From: Desulfobulbus sp.
GTDB lineage: Bacteria > Desulfobacterota > Desulfobulbia > Desulfobulbales > Desulfobulbaceae
DNA length: 58,119 bases
Reading direction: 5' to 3'
NCBI GenBank assembly: GCA_011051875.1
Contig: DRKI01000123.1
Location: forward strand, 1 to 58,119
Positions 27,807-34,108 of this stretch are shown piece by piece. Numbering within the stretch: position 1 is the first letter of the stretch; every line of letters starts with the position of its first letter. The notes below the pieces were generated by a model. The model searched no databases. It was not told the DNA's origin and saw only the letters and a program-made list of their open reading frames with translations. The position numbers were made by a program, and so were the translations under genes.

Positions 27807-29653
27807 AGCCCGCCGCCTCCCTCCACGTCATCCCGGCCGACGAGGCCCGGACCCTGCACGGCCTCTTTGCCGCCCGCGCAAGGCAGAGCCCCGACCTGGC
27901 CGCCTTTCACCAGTTCCACCACGCCGGCAAACAGTGGGTCACCTATTCATGGGGCGAGATGTGGCAGATGGTCGCCCGCTGGCAGGAAGGCCTGGCCCGG
28001 GAGCCCCTGGAGCCCGGAGACCGGGTGGCCCTGCTGCTCGCCAACTCCGTAGAGTGGGTCTGCTGCGAGCAGGCGGCCCTCTCCCTGGGCCTGGTGGTGG
28101 TGCCCCTCTATATCTGGGACAGCCCCGAGAACCTGGCCTGGCTGCTCGCCGATTCGGGCGCCAGGCTGCTGCTCGTGGGCACCTGGCACCAGTGGTGCCT
28201 GCTCCTGCCCCACGTGCACCGGTTCCCGGACCTGGCCCGGGTTCTCTGCCTCGAGGATTCCGGCGGCAGCACCGGGCCGCTGCCCGTGGTTCCCGTGTCC
28301 GCCTGGCTGCCGGACAGGGCCGATTTCCGCACCCCCCGGGCCACCGACCCGAACGGACTGGCCACCATCGTCTATACATCCGGCACCACCGGACCGCCCA
28401 AGGGGGTCATGCTCTCGCACCACAATATCCTCTGGAATGCCGAGGCCCTGCAACAGGCGGTGCCAAGCCGTCCCGCCGACGTCCTGCTCTCGTTCCTGCC
28501 GCTTTCGCACAGCTTCGAGCGGACCGTGGGCTACTATGCGCCCATGATGGCCGGCAGCTCCATCGCCTATGTCCGCTCGGTCAAGCAACTGGCCGAGGAT
28601 CTCCTGACCGTGCGGCCGACAATCCTCATCTCCGTGCCCCGCATCTTTGAAAAACTCCACGCCAGGGTGCAGGCTGGCCTGGCGACCAGGGGCGCCCTCT
28701 CCCGCAGGCTGGTCACCCTGGCAGCGGAGACGGGCTGGACCTGGTTCGAGCACCGGCAGGGCCGCCTGCCGACCCCGGGCCTCAAGGCCCGGATCCTCCA
28801 TCCCCTGCTGCAGCGGCTGGTGGCGAAAAAAATCCGGGCCCGTCTCGGCGGGCGGCTGCGTTTCACCGCCAGTGGCGGCGCGCCCCTGCAGGAACCGGTG
28901 GCCAGGTTCCTACTCGGCATGGGCATCCCCCTGCTGCAGGGGTACGGACTCACCGAGGCCGCGCCGGTGATCAGTACCAATACCCTGGAACGAAACGATC
29001 CCGCCTCCGTGGGCCCGCCCCTGTCCGGCGTCCGCTGCCGGATCGGTGAAAACGGCGAACTGCTGGTCAAGAGTCCCGGCGTCATGCTGGGCTACTGGAA
29101 CCAGCCGCAGCAGACCGGGGAGGCCTTTGATAAACAGGGCTGGCTTCGCACCGGCGACGTGGTGGAAATCAGGGACGGCATGCTCTATATCCGGGGCCGG
29201 CTCAAGGAGATCCTGGTCACCTCCACCGGCAAGAAGGTGGCGCCCATGGACCTGGAGATGGCCATTACAGCCGACCCCCTGGTCAGGCACGCCATGGTGG
29301 TGGGCGAGGGCATGCCCCATCTCGCGGCGCTGCTGGTCCTGCGGCGGGAACCATGGCAACGGCTGGCCACCGACCTGGGCCTGAACGCGGACGATCCTGC
29401 TGCCCTCGCCAGCCGGGCGGCCCGGGATGCCCTGCTCAAACGGCTTGCGCAGCGGACGACCCGTTTTCCCCGCCATGCCCGGATCCGAGAGGTGGCCCTG
29501 CTCCTTGATCCATGGACCATAGAAAACAACCTGCTGACCCCGACCCTCAAGCTCAGGCGGCAGCAGATCGAACAGCGCTACAGGGACCTGATCAAAGAAT
29601 TGTTCACAGGGCGCGACCTCCCTGCCGAAGGGAATATTTCGCAGCGAGGATGA
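27803..29653 (+). CDS. Long-chain fatty acid AMP-forming ligase (acyl-CoA synthetase family)
   Basis: A 616-residue adenylate-forming enzyme of the long-chain (FadD15-like) branch. The P-loop is VYTSGTTGPPKGVMLSHHNI, motif A8/A5 regions are YGLTEAAPVIS and GWLRTGDVVEIRDGMLYIRGRLKEILVTSTGKKVAP, with the catalytic Lys region near NLLTPTLKLRR at the C-terminus. It activates fatty acids as acyl-AMP and probably acyl-CoA. Coupled to the fusion gene upstream (ATGA) and the K+ channel gene downstream (ATGA). Whether it feeds the same lipid as its neighbour is inference. Confidence 0.93.
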   Translation: MKPAASLHVIPADEARTLHGLFAARARQSPDLAAFHQFHHAGKQWVTYSWGEMWQMVARWQEGLAREPLEPGDRVALLLANSVEWVCCEQAALSLGLVVVPLYIWDSPENLAWLLADSGARLLLVGTWHQWCLLLPHVHRFPDLARVLCLEDSGGSTGPLPVVPVSAWLPDRADFRTPRATDPNGLATIVYTSGTTGPPKGVMLSHHNILWNAEALQQAVPSRPADVLLSFLPLSHSFERTVGYYAPMMAGSSIAYVRSVKQLAEDLLTVRPTILISVPRIFEKLHARVQAGLATRGALSRRLVTLAAETGWTWFEHRQGRLPTPGLKARILHPLLQRLVAKKIRARLGGRLRFTASGGAPLQEPVARFLLGMGIPLLQGYGLTEAAPVISTNTLERNDPASVGPPLSGVRCRIGENGELLVKSPGVMLGYWNQPQQTGEAFDKQGWLRTGDVVEIRDGMLYIRGRLKEILVTSTGKKVAPMDLEMAITADPLVRHAMVVGEGMPHLAALLVLRREPWQRLATDLGLNADDPAALASRAARDALLKRLAQRTTRFPRHARIREVALLLDPWTIENNLLTPTLKLRRQQIEQRYRDLIKELFTGRDLPAEGNISQRG

Positions 29654-30507
29654 CCAGCGTGGCATGGAAGGAAAGGCCGCTCGGGCCAAGCAGCCGCAGC
29701 GCGTGGCGCAGACGCCTCTACATCATCATCTTTGAATCCGACACCAGGGCGGGCCGGCTCTTTGACCTGGCCCTGATCCTCGCCATCGCCCTGAGCGTGG
29801 TCGTGGTGATGCTCGACAGCGTGCACGCCTTCCAGGTCCGGCACGCGCAGGGACTGCGGGCGGCGGAGTGGTTCTTTACCCTCCTCTTCACCGTGGAGTA
29901 CCTGCTGCGCCTGCTCTGCGTCAACCGGCCGACCCGCTATGCCCGTTCCTTCTTCGGGGTCATCGACCTGCTGGCCGTGCTGCCCACCTACTTCGCCATC
30001 TTCCTGCCCCAGGCCTCGCTGGCCGTGGTGATCCGGGTGCTCCGTATCCTGCGGGTTTTCCGGATCCTCAAGCTGGGTGCCTATCTCGGCGAGGCGGATA
30101 TCCTGATCCAGTCGCTGGTGGCGAGCCGGAAAAAGATCGAGGTCTTCCTGTTCACGGTCCTGCTCCTGGTCATCATCTTCGGCTCGCTGATGTACCTGAT
30201 CGAGGGCGAGGAGAACGGCTTCACCTCGATCCCGCGCTCCATCTACTGGGCCATCGTCACCCTGACCACGGTGGGATACGGCGATATCGCGCCCAAGACT
30301 CCCCTGGGCCAGGCCCTGGCCTCGGTAATCATGATCTGCGGCTACGGTATCATCGCCGTGCCCACCGGCATCGTGTCCGCGGAGATGGCGCTGGCCTCGG
30401 GCCGCGACAAGCGCTACCGCATCTGTCCCCATTGCGGCGACCGGTTCCACGAAGAGAACGCCGTCTACTGCAAGAGCTGCGGCAAACCCCTGCCCGGCGG
30501 CGGCTGA
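29650..30507 (+). CDS. Voltage-gated-type potassium channel with C-terminal zinc ribbon
   Basis: A 285-residue channel subunit with six helices. S4 carries spaced arginines (RVLRILRVFRILKL), the pore helix and selectivity filter read TLTTVGYGDIAP (TVGYGD), and S6 is SVIMICGYGIIAVPTGIV. After S6 a short tail forms a zinc ribbon with two Cys pairs (CPHCGDRF, then CKSCGKPLPG). Homotetramer in the inner membrane. The ATG overlaps the stop of the ligase gene, an unexpected operon partner. It ends exactly where a convergent regulator gene ends, with no spacer. Confidence 0.94.
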   Translation: MTSVAWKERPLGPSSRSAWRRRLYIIIFESDTRAGRLFDLALILAIALSVVVVMLDSVHAFQVRHAQGLRAAEWFFTLLFTVEYLLRLLCVNRPTRYARSFFGVIDLLAVLPTYFAIFLPQASLAVVIRVLRILRVFRILKLGAYLGEADILIQSLVASRKKIEVFLFTVLLLVIIFGSLMYLIEGEENGFTSIPRSIYWAIVTLTTVGYGDIAPKTPLGQALASVIMICGYGIIAVPTGIVSAEMALASGRDKRYRICPHCGDRFHEENAVYCKSCGKPLPGGG

Positions 30508-30807
30508 TCAACGGACGACGATCCGGTAACGGGGCCGCTGCAGGTGCGATCCCCGGCAGCCGGGACAGTGGCCCGGCGGGGCCAGCTTTGTCCGCTTGCG
30601 GAACACGAAGCCGCAGTCCAGGCAGCGGGCCGGCTCCACCTCCAGGCGCAGCCCCCGCGTCTTCAGGCTCCTGGCAATATGTTCGAGGTGGCCATAGACC
30701 TCCCGCTCCGGGATATGGAGCGCCCGGGACAGCTCCCTGGCCCCGGCGCCCCGGTCTCCTCCCAGCAGCTCGATCATCTGCCGCCTTATTGTCTTCTCAT
30801 CCTGCAT
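30508..30807 (-). CDS. Small winged-helix type regulator with zinc ribbon
   Basis: A 99-residue protein. Residues about 1-50 look like a winged helix-turn-helix (TIRRQMIELLGGDRGAGARELSRALHIPEREVYGHLEHI). The second half holds four cysteines, Cys62/Cys65 and Cys81/Cys84, as a zinc ribbon (CLDCGFVF...CPGC). The ATG at 30807 is preceded by GGGAGGA, while 46 further upstream codons show no signal. Probably a DNA-binding regulator, perhaps metal or redox responsive. Convergent with the channel gene and abutting it. The target is unknown. Confidence 0.8.
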   Translation of the reverse strand: MQDEKTIRRQMIELLGGDRGAGARELSRALHIPEREVYGHLEHIARSLKTRGLRLEVEPARCLDCGFVFRKRTKLAPPGHCPGCRGSHLQRPRYRIVVR

Positions 30808-30869
30808 GGATCCTCCCATTACTCCCTGCTCCGCGCATGGTGCAGTGCCGTTCCCGGTTGAGGCCGGAG

Positions 30870-31073
30870 TTGAAGACCATCCGTATCCCCGTGATCTTTC
30901 CGTGGTTGCTGCCAGGCACCTTGCTCCTCCTGTTCGTGGTGCCACAGCTGTTCCTTACCCTGCTGGAAACGTGGCGGATACGTTTTCATGCCCGGCTCCG
31001 CCGGTCCCTGTCAACGCCCGATAAGAAAAAAAGCCCCGGATGCTCTTGCCACATCCGGGGCCTTCGCAGGTAG
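30870..31073 (+). CDS. Possible small membrane protein (weak)
   Basis: An open frame of 67 residues from a TTG (78 from an ATG at 30837) with one clear hydrophobic helix flanked by basic residues (IPVIFPWLLPGTLLLLFVV then RIRFHARLRR). There is no Shine-Dalgarno sequence at good spacing, and the last 15 codons run through a terminator hairpin of the opposite strand. It may be a chance frame. Confidence 0.25.
   Translation: MKTIRIPVIFPWLLPGTLLLLFVVPQLFLTLLETWRIRFHARLRRSLSTPDKKKSPGCSCHIRGLRR
31025..31061 (-). terminator. Rho-independent terminator of the mer-like operon
   Basis: Perfect ten-base-pair stem GCCCCGGATG/CATCCGGGGC with a nine-base loop, followed on the minus strand by seven Ts. 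It lies 59 bases after the stop of the thioredoxin-like gene. Confidence 0.9.
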
Positions 31074-31119
31074 TGTCTCCCGGGCTGTCCGGCCCGCCTC
31101 TACCCGGGAGAGACCACCT

Positions 31120-31386
31120 TCAATCCAGGGGCTGGCCCAGGCCGGCGCTGCGCAGGACGGCCTCGTCCGGACCGGTTGCCGTGCAGCAGCCGGCAAGCCT
31201 GCCGTTGACCGCAACGGCTGGCACGGTGCGGACATTGAGCTCCCGCGCCCGTGCCGCACCCTTCCTGTCTCTCATATTGACGACTTCGACCTCACACGAC
31301 GGACAGGCCAGACGTTCGACCATGGCCACCGCCTCCTCGCAAAGCGGACACCCGGCACTGAATACTTCTATTTTCCTTGCTGTCAT
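31120..31386 (-). CDS. Thioredoxin/glutaredoxin-like protein of the mer-like operon
   Basis: An 88-residue protein with a thioredoxin fold: beta strand KIEVFSAG, active site Cys-Pro-Leu-Cys at about 12-15, and the cis-Pro loop in RTVPAVAVNGRL. Additional Cys pairs occur in CPSC (about 27-30) and CC (about 66-67), giving seven or so cysteines that could bind or pass on a soft metal. The ATG at 31386 has AGGAGG eight bases before it; the frame upstream has no signal. Cytoplasmic. Last gene of the operon with a MerR and a MerC-like transporter, so a role in handling Hg(II) or its reduced thiol adduct is likely but inferred. Confidence 0.85.
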   Translation of the reverse strand: MTARKIEVFSAGCPLCEEAVAMVERLACPSCEVEVVNMRDRKGAARARELNVRTVPAVAVNGRLAGCCTATGPDEAVLRSAGLGQPLD

Positions 31387-31511
31387 TGTCAGAACCTCCT
31401 GTGTATATTTTTCCGCAGAGTACCGAGACACGTGCTCCCTGCACGCGTCCCCTGCTCGTCCTTCCACCCGGAACCGGCCGGATGAACCACGACCTTGCGC
31501 AACCGAACCAA

Positions 31512-31535
31512 CATGGAACATCAGGATGTTCCATG
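31512..31535. repeat. Perfect inverted repeat between the selenoprotein and thioredoxin genes
   Basis: Eleven-base arms (CATGGAACATC and its complement) around a two-base centre, inside the 167-base spacer. No T-run follows on either strand. It could be a protein-binding site or an mRNA stem-loop that sets the relative amounts of the two products. Confidence 0.7.
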
Positions 31536-31553
31536 ACCCGTGATACTATCTCC

Positions 31554-31958
31554 TTACTCCCGCCCGATACCATCCGGCGGACCCGTCAGCTCGCGGACTC
31601 CTCCTCGTGCCGGCAAGGCGTTCCAGATGGAGGCGAGGATCAGCATCCCTGTTCCCCCATACACCAGGGGATCGTGAACCAGGTAGAATTTTCCGATCAC
31701 GATGGATACCGAAGCCAGCAGGCCGACGACGAGTGGTCCATAGCCGTTCCTGTTCCGGACCCTGTAGCCAAAGGCAGCAAGGGTGACGAGCAGGAAAAAA
31801 ACCGTTATTGGCAGCAGGTAGGTATCACCAATCAGAAAATTGAGCCCGACCGAGCCCAGAATGCCCGCATAGGCGGGCCAGCATCCGGGTCAGGCCAGTC
31901 TCGGCAGCAGGGCGACCGTTACAGCCGGCAGTGCGGCCAGCATTTCTTTGCTTCGCAT
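31554..31958 (-). CDS. MerC-like membrane transporter, predicted selenoprotein (in-frame UGA as Sec23)
   Basis: A 134-codon frame from ATG 31958 (AAGGAG six bases before it) to TAA 31554, interrupted only by TGA at 31890-31892. Before it stands MRSKEMLAALPAVTVALLPR-LA; after it PGCWPAYAGILGSVGLNFLIG, then several further hydrophobic helices and IVIGKFYLVHDPLVYGGTGM near the end. Relatives in mer operons, as I recall them, have Cys at this point in a CPxCWP motif, so selenocysteine would replace the first metal-ligand Cys (Sec23-Pro-Gly-Cys26). A SECIS-like hairpin starts two bases after the UGA. Flanked by merR and a thioredoxin-like gene. It probably moves Hg(II) or a related soft metal across the inner membrane. 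Gene callers would truncate or miss it. A nonsense mutation is the alternative. Confidence 0.8.
31856..31889 (-). promoter_or_regulatory. SECIS-like stem-loop directly after the in-frame UGA
   Basis: On the transcript, a lower stem CCGGAU with AUUCUGG (one bulge), a four-base 5' bulge, and a six-base-pair upper stem GCCCGC/GCGGGC with loop CUAU. The loop starts 18 nucleotides after UGA, inside the usual bacterial range. A G in the first two loop positions, common in bacterial SECIS, is absent. Confidence 0.6.
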
Positions 31959-32155
31959 AGATTGCTCCTTGTACTTACGAATCTTCTGCCAAGCCTTTTT
32001 CTTTTCAAAAAAAACATCGGCCTTGTTCACGCCCTCGACTTTGGTGAGCCCTCGTTATGTTCTGTTTTTTCCCACCGGTCAGTTGCCGCCATAAGCACAT
32101 CTGAAGCCGCAACCCACCGTGACAGGAGTCCGCCACCTGTCCGACCAGGGGAGAA

Positions 32156-32560
32156 TCACCCATCCCTGGCGATGGCCCGCAGGATCGGGCACTCGTTGAA
32201 GGGAGCATTGCCGGTACAGGACGCCAGCAGCGTGTCCAGGGCCAGACGCATTTTCTTCAGCCCCTGTATGCGCCGGTCGATATCGGCCCGCTTCTGTTCG
32301 GCCCGCTGCCTGACATCGGCACAGGTAGCCCTTGGATTTCCACACAGGGCCAGAAGTTCACCGATCTCCTTGAGCGTGAATCCAAGTTCCTTGGCCCTTC
32401 GGATGAAAAGCAGGCGCTGGACCGCCTCTTCCGGGTACTGCCTGTAACCCGATGAAGTGCGGGGTGGTGGTTCCAGCAACCCCTTGCGCTCATAAAAACG
32501 TATCGTCTCAACGCCGACGCCTGCCCGGGATGCAAGCCTGCCGATGGTCAACACCTTCAT
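32156..32560 (-). CDS. merR: MerR-family regulator with mercury-type three-Cys site
   Basis: A 134-residue regulator. The N-terminal winged helix reads TIGRLASRAGVGVETIRFYERKGLL. The dimerisation helix and metal loop follow, with Cys80, Cys115 and Cys124. Their spacing (35 and 9) equals that of Cys82, Cys117 and Cys126, the Hg(II) ligands of Tn501 MerR. An extra Cys73 is present. It should repress, then on binding Hg(II) untwist, a promoter with an overlong spacer. Such a promoter lies upstream of this gene itself (32699-32730), so the whole leftward operon, merR first, appears autoregulated. The ATG at 32560 has AAAGGA before it. Response to Hg(II) specifically is inferred from the cysteines. 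Confidence 0.92.
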   Translation of the reverse strand: MKVLTIGRLASRAGVGVETIRFYERKGLLEPPPRTSSGYRQYPEEAVQRLLFIRRAKELGFTLKEIGELLALCGNPRATCADVRQRAEQKRADIDRRIQGLKKMRLALDTLLASCTGNAPFNECPILRAIARDG

Positions 32561-33009
32561 TTTCTTGTCCTTTTCTGGGTGGCAAGCTCACCGAATCCGC
32601 ATCGGCACCAGGTACTCGATATATTTTTCACCCTCCTGCGCCCATGATGCATCACGTCATCGGCGGACCTGCAATTGGCGGAATCCGGCCATGAACATAC
32701 TGTAACCACTGTACCATACTACGGGGTCAAGAACTTTTTTGTCCCACCCTGTTCCATTGCATCCTCTCCCCGCCTGATTGACCAGGAAGGTGTCATCCAT
32801 GTGAAGCAGGCTATCGTGAACAAGGGATCTCACACGGCTGCAGCAACCCCGACCACAGGAAATTATTTTCGGTTCCTCGGGGTCAGGACGAACAGTCGTG
32901 ACGCTATCAGCCTCGGACTCGGCCTGGAAAGAGCCTCAAAGCGTGGCATGCTGTCCGATTTCCCGGGTCCACTATAACCCGGTCATGCCGGTTTGAATGT
33001 CTGTCGGGT
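32561..33009. other. Intergenic region between merR and azlD
   Basis: About 450 bases. It holds the MerR-type promoter (32699-32730), the merR leader and, between 32731 and 33009, sequence with no gene I can support. Open frames there on both strands have no start signal or recognisable protein. Confidence 0.5.
32699..32730 (-). promoter_or_regulatory. MerR-type promoter with 20-base spacer and dyad
   Basis: On the minus strand TTGACC, 20 bases, TACAGT. The spacer holds CCGTA, six bases, TACAG, an imperfect dyad close to the CCGTAC...GTACGG operator of Tn501 mer. The overlong spacer is the hallmark of MerR control. It points at merR, leaving a leader of about 130 bases. Confidence 0.6.
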
Positions 33010-33354
33010 TCAGCCCAGCCAGTGAGGTACCGAGTGAATGACTCCATAAGCCAGGGCGGGCGCCAGTGTAGAGAGAGCCAGGTTATCCGTCAACCGCTGC
33101 ACCGCCGCAACAGCAACTACTCCGGCAGCAAGGGAAAATATTTCCAGCAGGGAGAAATCATGCGCCTTCAGCAGCGAGGAAAGAGACACTGTCACCAGGG
33201 CGGCAATGGCGGCAGGTCCCAGGGACAGCAGCATTTTGTACCTAAAGGATTTTTCCGGCATCCTGGAGAAAATCCGCGTCCCTGCCATGGGCAGAAAACG
33301 CAGGAGCCATGTGCCCACTCCTACGACAATAACGGCCAGTTCAACGGTTTTCAT
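33010..33354 (-). CDS. azlD: AzlD-family branched-chain amino acid exporter subunit
   Basis: A 114-residue membrane protein with about four helices and the family start VELAVIVVGVGTWLLRFLPMA. With AzlC it forms the two-component (LIV-E) exporter of branched-chain amino acids or analogues. The ATG at 33354 overlaps the azlC stop by four bases (ATGA). An in-frame upstream extension is only shadow of azlC. Lower GC than the surrounding genes. Confidence 0.88.
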   Translation of the reverse strand: MKTVELAVIVVGVGTWLLRFLPMAGTRIFSRMPEKSFRYKMLLSLGPAAIAALVTVSLSSLLKAHDFSLLEIFSLAAGVVAVAAVQRLTDNLALSTLAPALAYGVIHSVPHWLG

Positions 33355-34103
33355 TTCTTGTTTTTCTTGATTGTTTTTTTCTTTTCCGTCGCTGCGGGTG
33401 TGGCCGGTAACGGCAGGCCTCCGAAAACCGCACCACTCAACATGCCGCCAAGCAGAGCAAGATGGTTTTCCAGCCATATTCCCAGCAAAGCAGTCCCTGC
33501 CAGGGCAAAAAGAACCGCACTTCTACCGCCATGCCGGGTACACTGCAACAGGAGGGAACAAAAAAGCGCTGGCAGCACAAATTCCAGTGTATCCCTGATA
33601 AAGGCTGACTGTTCAAGCAATTGCATCCCTGTGCATGCTCCGAGGACAGTACCGCTGAGCCAGGAAGACCAGGCCCCGGTTTCCAGACCGAGCAACCAGA
33701 CATCCATTTCCCCTTCTTTCTGCTTTGCTGTCCCGGCAATAGCAGTGGCAAATACTTCATCTGTCAGGCCAAAGGCAAGTAGTGCCAGGGGAATCCGCTG
33801 CTGCTTCCTGTCAAGATAAGAAAGAAGAGAAGGGCCGTAAAAAGCGTGACGCACATTCATGAGAAGCGCCGCTGAAATCAGGGTCCAGGCGGAAGATCCG
33901 GTCCCGACAAGGGCGACAAAAACAAACTGGCTGGCCCCGGCGAACACCAAAGCCGAAATCATCAGGGCCTGCCCGGCCGACAGACCGGCCTGGATCGCCC
34001 CGACTCCAAAGGTAAAGGCAACCGGCAGATACCCGGCAACTATGGGCAGGCTGTCCCTGATCCCCCTTCCAAAGGAGGAGACAGAAGACATAACAGCATA
34101 CAT
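33351..34103 (-). CDS. azlC: AzlC-family branched-chain amino acid exporter subunit
   Basis: A 250-residue membrane protein. Family motifs are RDSLPIVAGYLPVAFTFGVGA, FAGASQFVFVAL, MNVRHAFYGPSL and FGLTDEVFATA. The C-terminus is a Lys-rich tail. It works with AzlD as an exporter. It starts five bases after the stop of the regulator-methyltransferase gene, so the three genes are one leftward operon and the regulator probably controls export. A second ATG four codons in is possible. Confidence 0.92.
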   Translation of the reverse strand: MYAVMSSVSSFGRGIRDSLPIVAGYLPVAFTFGVGAIQAGLSAGQALMISALVFAGASQFVFVALVGTGSSAWTLISAALLMNVRHAFYGPSLLSYLDRKQQRIPLALLAFGLTDEVFATAIAGTAKQKEGEMDVWLLGLETGAWSSWLSGTVLGACTGMQLLEQSAFIRDTLEFVLPALFCSLLLQCTRHGGRSAVLFALAGTALLGIWLENHLALLGGMLSGAVFGGLPLPATPAATEKKKTIKKNKK

Positions 34104-34108
34104 TCGCG

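Noticed and set aside
28190-28204. TGGCAC...GTGC resembling a sigma-54 promoter
   Set aside because: It lies inside the coding region of the acyl ligase with the reading frame intact and no gene start downstream.
31890-31892. Reading the in-frame TGA as a nonsense mutation or sequencing error
   Set aside because: The frame is intact on both sides, the family motif continues in register, a hairpin follows at SECIS distance and the operon has no other damage. Kept as the alternative explanation but judged less likely.
32561-32640. A 24-residue leader peptide (GTG start, containing CRC) overlapping the merR start
   Set aside because: AGGAGG directly abuts the GTG, so spacing for initiation is wrong, and the peptide is too short to judge.
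32675-32977. 100-codon rightward open frame between merR and azlD
   Set aside because: No ribosome site, no recognisable family, and it crosses the MerR-type promoter.
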